Assembly: GCA_030646755.1 (NCBI GenBank)
Contig: JAUSKU010000081.1
Location: forward strand, 1 to 41,642
Origin: Deltaproteobacteria bacterium
GTDB taxonomy: Bacteria > Desulfobacterota > JAENJC01
Reading direction: 5' to 3'
Length of the DNA: 41,642 bases
Of the stretch, positions 31,747 to 40,079 are shown one piece after another (position 1 is the first letter of the stretch; every line of letters starts with the position of its first letter). A model generated the notes under the pieces. That model was given only the letters and a program-made list of their open reading frames with translations. It made no database searches and was not told where the DNA came from. A program made the translations under genes and the position numbers.

Positions 31747-34424
31747 GTTTTGAACTTAAAGACTACCAGAAAGATGCCCTTAAAAGGTTGGAGCAGTTTT
31801 TACAACTGGCCCGTTCCGGCCCTGTCGAGGCGGCCTTTGAAGAGACTCTTGCTTCTCAAAATATAAAATCATATCCATATCGTAAATACACCTTTGGAGA
31901 GGTTCCTTACGCTTGCCTGCGCCTTCCTACAGGCGGAGGAAAGACAGTTCTTGCCTCTCACGCCATCAAGGTGGCGACGAGAAGCTATCTTGAAAGGGAT
32001 TATCCGATTGTCCTCTGGCTTGTCCCTACCAACACCATCCGCACCCAGACCCTTGCCGCCCTAAAACTGCCGGATCATCCATACAGGGCGGAGCTTGATC
32101 GCTATTTTGACCGGAAGGTTAAAATCATGGACATTGACGATGTGACCGGGATATGCCCACAGGATATTGACGCAAAGACCATTATTGTTGTGAGCACCAT
32201 AGCAAACCTGCGGGTAAACGATACGAGCGGCAGGCACGTTTACGCCCACAACGAAGATTTTGATTCGCACTTCAAGACGTTGGACACAAACCGCCAGGAC
32301 CTTGAACGGGTAACGAAGGAGGACTTGCAGGAAAATGGCCTGACTGAGGCGGACATAGGGAAGATCAAATATTCCTTTGCAAATCTCCTGGCCGTCCACA
32401 CGCCTCTGGTCATAATCGACGAAGCCCACAACGCCAGGACAAAACTGACCTTTGAGTCGTTGCATCGCCTTCACCCTGCCTGCGTTATTGAATTGACCGC
32501 TACGCCCGATACAAGTATTACTTCAGGGAGCAACGTCCTTTACCATGTCTCCGCATCGGAACTGAAGGCGCAGGACATGATAAAGCTGCCTATAATGCTT
32601 ACAGAACATGCCGACTGGCAGGCAAGCGTGCGGGATGCCGTATTGACACGCTCTAAGCTTGCACTGGAGGCGCAGAAGGAGGCCGAATATATCAGGCCTA
32701 TCGTGCTTTTCCAGGCAGAGCCAAAAAACTGTGAAGTTACCGTAGAGGTTCTTAAAGAGTTTTTGATGACAGAATTAAAGGTATCCCCGGAAACAATCGC
32801 AATTGCCACAGGCCAGCAGCGGGAAATTGATAACATCAACCTCTTTTCGCCGACATGCCCCATCGAACACATCATAACCATTGAGGCGCTGAAGGAGGGA
32901 TGGGACTGCTCTTTTGCTTATGTCTTCTGCTCCGTCAAGGACGTGAAGTCGAGCAAAGACGTTGAGCAGCTTTTGGGGCGCGTCCTCAGAATGCCCTTTG
33001 CTAAGCGGCGGACTGTTGAGGCGTTAAACCGCGCCTATGCGCATCTGGCGTCCAAATCCTTTGCCCAGGCCGCCCAGCAGCTAACCGATCAATTGGTCAA
33101 TATGGGTTTCGAGGAGATGGAGATTGCTGCCAACCTCCAGTCGGGATTATATGGACAAGGGATACTTTTTGGTGATAATCAGATAATAATCAAACCCCCT
33201 GTAGAACCACCGCTGGAGATAGACCTCACGGAGGCCCCCGACCTGGATGCCATACCGTCAGAGCACAGGGAAAATATTGAGGTCCGTAAATCGCCGGAAG
33301 GCGGTTATACGGTTATTGTGAAAGGAGCTATAGACGAGGCGGTGGAGAATATCATCCTGGCAAAGGTTGACAAGGAAAAGAGGAAAGAACACAAGATTCG
33401 CATAGCCCAGCATAACAACCGAATAGAGGCATTTCGTTCCCCATCATTAAGGGGAGAACGGTTCAGTCCTCTCCCACAGCTTTGTTTCTTAGAACAAGGC
33501 AAGCTGAATCTCTTGGAGCCTGAAAGTTTTCGTTTCATAGGCGGAGTGTGGTCTCTTCTTGATTACCCTGTTGAACTTCCGGGTTTTGCACTCAGGGAAA
33601 CGGATACAACCTTTGAAGTTGATATTGAGGGTAAGAAGGTCTCTTACCATGTGGCAGAGGAGATGGCTACATATAATCTCAATATAGTCAGCACTGGTCA
33701 TACGGAAAATGATCTAGTCGTCTGCTTAAAAAAAGAGGTGACTGACAGGAATACCATCCCTGCCGACCTTCATCTCTATCTTTCGAAACTGATACATCAC
33801 CTTGTAAAAGAGCGGGGATTTACCTTAACCTCCTTGCTGAGGGCGAAATATCCACTGGTGCGCGCCATTCGGTCAAAAATTACAGAGATACAAAAGAATG
33901 CATCCGACAGGGGCTTTCAGCAGTTGTTGTTTGAAAATACCAACTCTTTAGAGGCAAGTTTCAATTATGAATATCGTTTTGAGCCTGGCCTTTACCCAGC
34001 AAGACAACCGTACTACCGGGGACGCTATAAGTTCAAGAGGCATTATTACCCGATAATTGAAGATATTAAGGAAACAGATAGTTCCGACTCCGAATTCATG
34101 TGCGCACAGGGAATAGACCGGCATCCAAAGGTCAAACATTGGATACGGAACCTTTCACAGCGCGACCACGCATCATTCCGAATGCCGCTTGCTAACGGCT
34201 GGTTTTATCCTGATTTCGTAGTGGAGCTTGAAAACGGCCAGCGTCTTGTTGTGGAGTACAAGGGAGAAGGATACAAAACGACAGACGACTCCCGTGAAAA
34301 AAAGCTGATCGGCGAGAGGTGGGCAAAGACCAGCGGCGGCAAGTGCCTTTTCCTCTTTGCGGTTGAGAAAGACGAGAAAGGGCGTGATGTATATGCTCAG
34401 TTGGATGAGGTGATTGGACGGTAA
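31743..34424 (+). CDS. type III restriction-modification system, helicase-nuclease (Res)
   Basis: An 893-aa subunit. SF2 helicase motifs are LPTGGGKTVLAS (Walker A, about 61-72), IIDEAHN (DEAH, about 221-227), ELTATPD and the later QLLGRVLRMP (motif VI). A C-terminal PD-(D/E)XK nuclease follows, with DFVVELENG and VVEYKGEG (about 828-848). Full length and intact. With Mod it forms the complex that translocates or slides on DNA and cuts near unmethylated sites. Within the operon, translation is coupled to Mod by an ATGA overlap. Confidence 0.94.
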   Translation: MSFELKDYQKDALKRLEQFLQLARSGPVEAAFEETLASQNIKSYPYRKYTFGEVPYACLRLPTGGGKTVLASHAIKVATRSYLERDYPIVLWLVPTNTIRTQTLAALKLPDHPYRAELDRYFDRKVKIMDIDDVTGICPQDIDAKTIIVVSTIANLRVNDTSGRHVYAHNEDFDSHFKTLDTNRQDLERVTKEDLQENGLTEADIGKIKYSFANLLAVHTPLVIIDEAHNARTKLTFESLHRLHPACVIELTATPDTSITSGSNVLYHVSASELKAQDMIKLPIMLTEHADWQASVRDAVLTRSKLALEAQKEAEYIRPIVLFQAEPKNCEVTVEVLKEFLMTELKVSPETIAIATGQQREIDNINLFSPTCPIEHIITIEALKEGWDCSFAYVFCSVKDVKSSKDVEQLLGRVLRMPFAKRRTVEALNRAYAHLASKSFAQAAQQLTDQLVNMGFEEMEIAANLQSGLYGQGILFGDNQIIIKPPVEPPLEIDLTEAPDLDAIPSEHRENIEVRKSPEGGYTVIVKGAIDEAVENIILAKVDKEKRKEHKIRIAQHNNRIEAFRSPSLRGERFSPLPQLCFLEQGKLNLLEPESFRFIGGVWSLLDYPVELPGFALRETDTTFEVDIEGKKVSYHVAEEMATYNLNIVSTGHTENDLVVCLKKEVTDRNTIPADLHLYLSKLIHHLVKERGFTLTSLLRAKYPLVRAIRSKITEIQKNASDRGFQQLLFENTNSLEASFNYEYRFEPGLYPARQPYYRGRYKFKRHYYPIIEDIKETDSSDSEFMCAQGIDRHPKVKHWIRNLSQRDHASFRMPLANGWFYPDFVVELENGQRLVVEYKGEGYKTTDDSREKKLIGERWAKTSGGKCLFLFAVEKDEKGRDVYAQLDEVIGR

Positions 34425-34492
34425 ACGCTGCATCTTGTAGAGGAACCATGTCTACCTTACTATATGTTGATTTTGGAGTGATTGGACCGGAG

Positions 34493-34513
34493 AAAGTATC
34501 ATGGTGATACTTT
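34493..34513. promoter_or_regulatory. perfect 21-bp palindromic operator before mqsR
   Basis: Arms AAAGTATCA (34493-34501) and TGATACTTT (34505-34513) around TGG, ending five bases before the -35. Antitoxins of this type autoregulate through their HTH domain, so MqsA is the likely ligand (inference). Confidence 0.6.
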
Positions 34514-34518
34514 TGAGC

Positions 34519-34546
34519 TTGACAGATTTATAGACCGGGATATAAA
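34519..34546 (+). promoter_or_regulatory. promoter of the toxin-antitoxin-chaperone operon
   Basis: Perfect TTGACA (34519-34524), a 16-base spacer and TATAAA (34541-34546). The -10 ends only three bases before the mqsR ATG, so the transcript would start at or within the start codon. Confidence 0.55.
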
Positions 34547-34549
34547 ATT

Positions 34550-34894
34550 ATGGCAAAAGCAAAACATAGAGTAACCGATAAGTGGAAACCCCACTATAGT
34601 CTTGCAGAACTTAAAAAACTCATTGCAAATGAAAAGACAGGTGAAATAACCAGAACAAGTATTCGTAACGCCCATGCGTTGGGGATTTCGTATACAGAGA
34701 TTATTGAAATTGTCCTTTCCATCACTTCAGATGATTTTTATAAGTCTATGCCGACATACGAGAACAATAAGATATGGCAAGATGTTTATAAGCCCCGTCA
34801 CGATGATGTGAGTTTGTATATTAAACTTCAAGTAAAGTTAGATGGTAAAGGTGTTGTTATCCAATTTAAAAAAGATGAGGATGAAAGGTGGTAA
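34550..34894 (+). CDS. mqsR: MqsR-family mRNA interferase toxin
   Basis: A 114-aa RelE-fold endoribonuclease. Family features are PHYSLAELKKLI near the N-terminus, EITRTSIRNAHALG, and the conserved DFYKSMPTYENNKIWQDVYKPRH (about 64-86) before the final beta strands VSLYIKLQVKL and GVVIQFK. MqsR cleaves mRNA, in E. coli at GCU. No Shine-Dalgarno is seen before the ATG; with the -10 so close, the mRNA may be leaderless. Seven bases overlap the antitoxin frame if that starts at GTG 34888. Confidence 0.9.
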   Translation: MAKAKHRVTDKWKPHYSLAELKKLIANEKTGEITRTSIRNAHALGISYTEIIEIVLSITSDDFYKSMPTYENNKIWQDVYKPRHDDVSLYIKLQVKLDGKGVVIQFKKDEDERW

Positions 34895-34899
34895 AGGAG

Positions 34900-35448
34900 A
34901 TGTATAAGAACGGTAGCAAGTGCTCCATTTGCGGCATCGGCAAGGTTTCGGAAAAAACGATTTCAGAGAAGTTTGAATACAAAGGAAAGTCACTGGTTAT
35001 CCCTGATTATCATGTCTACGCGTGTGATAAATGCGAGGAAGAAATTGTTGATCCCAAAACATTGAGAGCAACTGAGAAAGTCTTGACCGATTTTCGTCGC
35101 GGCGTGGATGGACTTCTTACATCCGAAGAGATAAAGGCAATTCGTAAAAAGCTTGGGAAGACACAGGCTGAAATGGCAGAGTGGCTTGGCGTTGGTGAAA
35201 AGAATTTCGCCCGTTATGAGAACGGCCAGGTAACGCAAAGCAAGCCTATGGATTTGCTTCTCCGTATAGTCGGTAAGTTCCCGCATATATTAAACAACAT
35301 AACCGAGCCCAAAAATTATGAAATGTCAGTGATTCCATATATCGGGGGGCTTTACCATATGACAAGAGCCAATGACGCCCTTTATCACACAGAACAAGGG
35401 GATGAAGAATATCCTGTGGAGTTAGGAGATGGTACGTATGATACATAA
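34900..35448 (+). CDS. mqsA: MqsA-type antitoxin with C-terminal extension
   Basis: A 182-aa protein from the ATG at 34900 (AAGGTGG about nine bases upstream; GTG at 34888 is the alternative). The N-terminal zinc domain has CSIC and CDKC pairs, and the middle is an XRE-type HTH (SEEIKAIRKKLGKTQAEMAEWLGV, ARYENGQVTQS). Then about 45 extra residues (NYEMSVIPYIGGLYHM...GDGTYDT) lie beyond the point where E. coli MqsA (131 aa) ends. Such tails, called ChAD, make the antitoxin depend on a SecB-like chaperone, and the next gene is one. Confidence 0.9.
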   Translation: MYKNGSKCSICGIGKVSEKTISEKFEYKGKSLVIPDYHVYACDKCEEEIVDPKTLRATEKVLTDFRRGVDGLLTSEEIKAIRKKLGKTQAEMAEWLGVGEKNFARYENGQVTQSKPMDLLLRIVGKFPHILNNITEPKNYEMSVIPYIGGLYHMTRANDALYHTEQGDEEYPVELGDGTYDT

Positions 35449-35896
35449 GGACATCAAAATATCTTTTGAAGATTTCAGGATTTTGAACCTCTCCTTTTCA
35501 GTGAATCCAAAGTTTGTGGCTAAGGGTCAGGCTATTGAGATCAATCCTCAGATAGCTATTGCGAAGGATTATAATTCGGACAAGAAAACTCTGATTGTCC
35601 GCTTAAGAGTATCTCTTATTGCAGGTGATGTCCCATTCTTTTTTGATTTGGAAAGCATCGGCAGTTTCTCTTTCGATGTGTCGCCGGATGAAGATACTCT
35701 CGAGAGAAGCGCTTCAATCAATTGTCCGGCAATCATGTTCCCTTATGTTAGAGAGACAATAGCAGACCTGACTCGCAGAGCCGGTTTCGCTCCCCTTCAT
35801 CTTCAGCCAATAAATTTCGTCAAGTTCGCTGAACGGCAAGCTACAACACCGCAAAAAGCTGTCCCGGAAAAGAAACGACCAGTTAGGAAAAAATAG
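35438..35896 (+). CDS. SecB-like chaperone of the toxin-antitoxin-chaperone system
   Basis: A 152-aa protein with SecB-fold features. The most recognisable is the C-terminal SINCPAIMFPYVRETIADLTRRAGFAPLHLQPINF, followed by a Lys-rich tail. The ATG at 35438 fits AGGAG nine bases upstream; one three codons earlier has no spacing. It overlaps mqsA by 11 bases. In MqsRAC-type and HigBAC-type systems this chaperone protects the antitoxin from aggregation and proteolysis; the order toxin-antitoxin-chaperone is identical here. A general secretion role is less likely given the context. Confidence 0.88.
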   Translation: MIHKDIKISFEDFRILNLSFSVNPKFVAKGQAIEINPQIAIAKDYNSDKKTLIVRLRVSLIAGDVPFFFDLESIGSFSFDVSPDEDTLERSASINCPAIMFPYVRETIADLTRRAGFAPLHLQPINFVKFAERQATTPQKAVPEKKRPVRKK

Positions 35897-35967
35897 TGTT
35901 TGTGTTCGGCCAACTCCAAAAAACTCAAAGGCAGAATTTGCATGGCAATAAAATGGAGATTTCTTAA

Positions 35968-36969
35968 ATGAAGATCGGCGTAATAGGTGCAGGAAGCTGG
36001 GGGACTACCATTGCTAACCTTCTGGCCCTGAAGGGTTACGATGTAAACCTTTGGGTTTATGAGGCAGAGCTGTGTGAAAAGATAAAGGAGACCAGGGAAA
36101 ACAGCGTTTATCTTCCGGGCATAATCCTTTCCGGAAATATAAAACCTACCTCCTCCATAGAAGAAGCATCATCAGGGATGGAGTTGATAGTTTCGGCTGC
36201 CCCGGCGCAGGTGGTAAGAAGAGTTATTTCAACAGCAGTCCCTTATATATCGAAGGATGCCGTTATCGTAAGCCTCTCCAAGGGGATAGAAGAAGGCTCC
36301 CTGATGCTGATGAGCGACCTCCTTGAGGATGTCCTGCCTGAAAGGCTGCACAAAGGCCTCTCTTTCCTCTCCGGCCCCAGCTTTGCCAGAGAAGTGGCCC
36401 AGAAGATGCCGACAGCTGTTGTCATCGCTTCAGAGAACAGAGATGCCGCACTGAAGGCCCAGGAGGTCTTCACTACCGAATATTTCAGGGTATATACCCA
36501 TGACGATGTTCCCGGTGTGGAGCTGGGCGGGGCCGTCAAGAACGTTATCGCCATAGCAACCGGGATCTCCGACGGCCTTGGCTTCGGATACAACACAAGG
36601 GCGGCCCTCATAACCAGGGGGCTTGCCGAGATATCAAGGCTTGGGATAAAGATGGGGGCCAACCCCCTGACATTCTCCGGCTTGGCCGGCCTCGGCGACC
36701 TGGTCCTTACATGCACGGGTGAGCTGTCGAGGAACAGGACCGTTGGTTATAAGATCGGAAAGGGGATGACCCTGGAAGAGGCCACGGACGGCATGAAGAT
36801 GGTGGCAGAGGGAGTTGCTACATCCAGGGCCGTTTACCAGCTTTCAAAAAAAATTGGCGTTGAGATGCCTATTACAGAGCATGTCTATAAGATACTTTAT
36901 GAACGGTTACCCGCAAAGGAGGCTGTGATAAGCCTGATGTCAAGAGGCTCCAAGGGGGAGCTTGGGTAA
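35968..36969 (+). CDS. gpsA: glycerol-3-phosphate dehydrogenase [NAD(P)+]
   Basis: A 333-aa enzyme supplying sn-glycerol-3-phosphate for phospholipids. NAD motif [17 protein letters not shown] (about 6-22), [11 protein letters not shown] (about 138), catalytic lysine in [13 protein letters not shown] (about 190) and [14 protein letters not shown]. Full length. The stop overlaps the kdsB start by one base (TAATG), so the two are co-transcribed. Confidence 0.96.
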   Translation: MKIGVIGAGSWGTTIANLLALKGYDVNLWVYEAELCEKIKETRENSVYLPGIILSGNIKPTSSIEEASSGMELIVSAAPAQVVRRVISTAVPYISKDAVIVSLSKGIEEGSLMLMSDLLEDVLPERLHKGLSFLSGPSFAREVAQKMPTAVVIASENRDAALKAQEVFTTEYFRVYTHDDVPGVELGGAVKNVIAIATGISDGLGFGYNTRAALITRGLAEISRLGIKMGANPLTFSGLAGLGDLVLTCTGELSRNRTVGYKIGKGMTLEEATDGMKMVAEGVATSRAVYQLSKKIGVEMPITEHVYKILYERLPAKEAVISLMSRGSKGELG

Positions 36970-37711
36970 TGGACATAACCGCTGTAATCCCTGCAAGATA
37001 CGCCTCTACAAGGCTCCCCGGCAAACCATTGTTAGATATATCGGGGAAGCCGATGGTCCAGCATGTCTATGAAAGGGCGAAGAAAGCGGAGCTTGTAAAC
37101 AGGGTGATAGTTGCAACCGACGACAGGCGGATATTCGATGCCGTGGAAAGGTTTGGCGGAAAAGCTGTCATGACCTCCGAGATGCACAAGAGCGGGACCG
37201 ACAGGCTTGCAGAGGTGGCAAATGGCCTTGGTTCCGACATTATCGTGAACATCCAGGGGGATGAGCCCCTTATTGAGCCAGGCATGATAGACGAGGCGAT
37301 AAGGCCATTGATGGAAGACGGTTCCATAGTCATGGGGAGCCTCAAGGCGGAGATAAGGGACGAGACTGAGTTGAACAACCCTAATGTGGTAAAGGTCGTG
37401 GTGGACAGGAGCGACTTTGCCCTCTATTTCTCCCGCTATCCCATACCGTATGTAAGAGAGGGGTCAGGGGTCAGGGGTCAGTTGGTACATCTCACTTTAA
37501 GCACATAGGGCTCTATGTATATCGAAGAGACTTCCTGCTGGAATACGCCGGGATGCCCCAGACCCCTCTTGAGGAGGCGGAGAAGCTGGAACAGCTAAGG
37601 GCACTGGAAAACGGATACCGGATAAAGGTCCCGACCACCAGATATCAGTCTATAGGTGTGGACACAGAGGAAGACCTGGAGAAGGTAAGACGGTTTTTTG
37701 CTGTTCTGTAA
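36969..37711 (+). pseudogene. kdsB: 3-deoxy-manno-octulosonate cytidylyltransferase, frame broken by a tandem repeat
   Basis: CMP-Kdo synthetase for LPS. Frame 1 (36969-37508) carries [35 protein letters not shown] and [10 protein letters not shown], then runs out of homology and stops. The rest of the protein ([55 protein letters not shown]) continues in another frame to 37711. The break falls exactly at three copies of the 7-base unit GGGTCAG (37461-37481). One or four copies would restore a single frame of normal length (about 243-250 aa); zero, two or three would not. So it is off as sequenced: phase variation, recent mutation or assembly error. Confidence 0.85.
37461..37481 (+). repeat. 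tandem repeat, three copies of a 7-bp unit inside kdsB
   Basis: Three perfect copies of GGGTCAG. The unit length is not a multiple of three, so each gain or loss shifts the frame. It sits in a loop region of the protein, between the PIPYVRE strand and HFKHIG. Confidence 0.9.
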
Positions 37712-37791
37712 TGGTTTAATCTGTGAAATCTGCGTCGCTTAGAAGCGCCTACTTTTGGAATCTGTGGATAGATAAAGGTTTTGAGGTTCAT

Positions 37792-38400
37792 ATGCTGATT
37801 AAAATCCATCCCAAAAATCCTGAACCACGCCTCATTAAACAAGTGGTGGATATACTGAAAAACGACGGTGTAATTGCATATCCCACAGATACCGTCTATG
37901 GATTCGGATGCAGCATCTTCAGCAAAAAAGGGATTGATCGCATACGCCTCTTAAAGACGCTGGACCCCAAGAAGCCTATCAGCATCGTCTGCCATGACCT
38001 TTCCGACATAAGCAAGTACGCCGTAGTCTCCAATTACGCCTACAGGATATTGAAACGCCTCCTTCCCGGTCCTTACACATTTGTCCTAACTGCTACAAGG
38101 GAAGTGCCCCGCGTGATGCAGAACAAGCAGAAGCAGGTCGGGATAAGGGTCCCGGACAGCCCTATATCCCTTGCCATTGTCAGGGAGCTGGGGCATCCCA
38201 TTGTCACCAGCAGCGCCCAGATACCTGGTCATGACCTTTTCCTTGACCCTGAGGAGATTGAAGATCTTTTAGGACGGAGCCTGGATGCAGTTATCGACGG
38301 CGGGATTGTCGGGGGAGAGCACTCCAGTATCGTAGAACTGAAGGAAGACAGCGCAGTAGTGCTTAGGGAAGGCAAGGGAGATGTGGGCCTCTTTGAATAA
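37792..38400 (+). CDS. YciO/YrdC/Sua5-family protein (threonylcarbamoyl-AMP synthase-like)
   Basis: A 202-aa protein with the YrdC fold: GVIAYPTDTVYGFGC (about 25-39), the LDPKKPISIVCHDLSD segment, LLPGPYTFVLTA, VGIRVPDSP and TSSAQIPG. The R-x-K-R-P motif of genuine TsaC is replaced by LDPKKP, as in YciO. It may therefore make threonylcarbamoyl-AMP for t6A tRNA or have the less understood YciO role. The ATG at 37792 with GAGG upstream is preferred to the GTG at 37723, which lies in intergenic repeat-like sequence. Confidence 0.85.
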   Translation: MLIKIHPKNPEPRLIKQVVDILKNDGVIAYPTDTVYGFGCSIFSKKGIDRIRLLKTLDPKKPISIVCHDLSDISKYAVVSNYAYRILKRLLPGPYTFVLTATREVPRVMQNKQKQVGIRVPDSPISLAIVRELGHPIVTSSAQIPGHDLFLDPEEIEDLLGRSLDAVIDGGIVGGEHSSIVELKEDSAVVLREGKGDVGLFE

Positions 38401-38547
38401 TCTTTTAACCTGATAATCTCATTTCCTCATTTCTATCCGTGTAAATCTTGTCCATCCACATTTTTTAGGAAAATACTTTTTAATTGTAAAACTTTGTGAT
38501 AGATTCCAATAAAGAAACATATTTTACCACTGTTTAAAGGGGGAACT

Positions 38548-40077
38548 ATGCTTTCAAAGGTCCTGTCCAGCGCAGTCCTCGGAATAGATGCATACATAGT
38601 AAATGTTGAGGTTGACATATCTCCCGGACTCCCCGCCTTCTCAACCGTTGGTTTGCCGGATGGCGCTGTAAAGGAGAGCAAGGACAGGGTGAAGTCCGCC
38701 ATAAAGAACGGGGGATATTCATTCCCTGAACGGAGGATAACTGTAAACCTTGCCCCTGCCGACATAAAGAAGGAGGGTTCATCTTACGACTTACCGATAG
38801 CAATAGGAATACTTTCTGCGATTGGGGTCGTCAAGAAGGACAGACTTCTGGATTATGCCATACTCGGAGAGCTTTCCTTGGACAGCAGGGTAAGGCCTAT
38901 CAGAGGCGCACTGCCAACAGCCATTGGCGTTAAGAGGTCAGGGCTGAAAGGGCTTATCATCCCGTGTGAAAATTCAAAGGAGGCCGCTGTTGTCCCAGGA
39001 ATAGACGTAATCCCGGTGGAGACGTTGCCTCAACTGGTAAGTTTCCTGAATGGCGAAGAGGAGATAAGGCCCGTTGAGATTGACCTGGAAGGGGTTTTCA
39101 AGACATACTCTCAGTATCAGGAAGACTTTACAGATGTGAAGGGCCAGGAGCACGTGAAGAGGGCGCTTGAGATAGCAGCGGCAGGAGGCCACAACATTTT
39201 AATGGTAGGCCCCCCTGGTTCGGGCAAAACCATGCTTTCCAGGAGGATTCCGACCATCCTTCCCGACATGAACCTGGACGAGGCGATAGAGACGACAAAG
39301 ATACACAGCATAATGGGGCTTCTTCACTCCAGCACCTCTCTTATAGCCACAAGGCCTTTTCGCTCACCGCACCACACGATCTCCGACGCCGGATTAATAG
39401 GAGGCGGGACTGTCCCCAAACCGGGTGAAGTGAGCCTTGCCCATAACGGCGTCCTTTTCCTGGATGAGCTACCTGAGTTCAAGAGGAACGTCCTTGAGGT
39501 CTTGAGGCAGCCGCTGGAGGACGGGGCTGTAACCATATCAAGGGCAATAGTGTCCCTTACGTATCCTGCAAGGTTCATGCTGGTCACGGCCATGAACCCC
39601 TGCAAGTGCGGAAACTTTGGGGATCAGCAGAAGGCATGTTCATGCACTCCCAACGAGGTCCATAAGTACAGGGCAAGAGTTTCAGGGCCTCTGCTTGACA
39701 GGATAGACATACATATAGAGGTGCCGGCAGTCAGGTACAAGGAGCTGTCCGCAGCAAGGGCGGGAGAGAGTTCGGAGGAGATAAGAAAAAGGGTCAATTC
39801 GGCCAGAAGTATACAGAGAGAAAGATTTATAGGGAAAGGTATCCACTGCAACGCCCAGATGTCTTCAAGGCATATCAAGAAACACTGCGTTATCAGGGAA
39901 GACGCAGACAGGCTCCTTGAAAGCGCCGTAGACCGCCTGGGTCTGTCAGCCAGGGCATTTACAAGGATACTGAAGGTTGCAAGGACCATAGCTGACCTGG
40001 ACATGTGCGGCGATATAGAGGCAAGGCACGTGGCGGAGGCGATACAGTACAGGTCTCTGGACAGGGGAGTGGTGTAG
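38548..40077 (+). CDS. comM: YifB/ComM-family AAA+ ATPase (Mg-chelatase-like)
   Basis: A 509-aa helicase-like protein that promotes branch migration of incoming DNA during natural transformation. It has an N-terminal lon-like ChlI domain (about 1-190), Walker A GPPGSGKTMLS (about 223), FRSPHHTISDAGLIGGG, Walker B LFLDELPEF, a Cys-rich CKCGNFGDQQKACSC finger (about 352-366) and a C-terminal Mg-chelatase domain. Full length. RBS AAAGGGGG. The 147-base gap upstream contains nothing beyond AT-rich sequence. It is two bases from the channel gene. Confidence 0.93.
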   Translation: MLSKVLSSAVLGIDAYIVNVEVDISPGLPAFSTVGLPDGAVKESKDRVKSAIKNGGYSFPERRITVNLAPADIKKEGSSYDLPIAIGILSAIGVVKKDRLLDYAILGELSLDSRVRPIRGALPTAIGVKRSGLKGLIIPCENSKEAAVVPGIDVIPVETLPQLVSFLNGEEEIRPVEIDLEGVFKTYSQYQEDFTDVKGQEHVKRALEIAAAGGHNILMVGPPGSGKTMLSRRIPTILPDMNLDEAIETTKIHSIMGLLHSSTSLIATRPFRSPHHTISDAGLIGGGTVPKPGEVSLAHNGVLFLDELPEFKRNVLEVLRQPLEDGAVTISRAIVSLTYPARFMLVTAMNPCKCGNFGDQQKACSCTPNEVHKYRARVSGPLLDRIDIHIEVPAVRYKELSAARAGESSEEIRKRVNSARSIQRERFIGKGIHCNAQMSSRHIKKHCVIREDADRLLESAVDRLGLSARAFTRILKVARTIADLDMCGDIEARHVAEAIQYRSLDRGVV

Positions 40078-40079
40078 AC

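Noticed and set aside
40005..40079. Upstream extension of the channel gene by 25 codons.
   Set aside because: It lies within comM, is Gly/Arg-rich without homology, and the ATG at 40080 gives a normal N-terminus.
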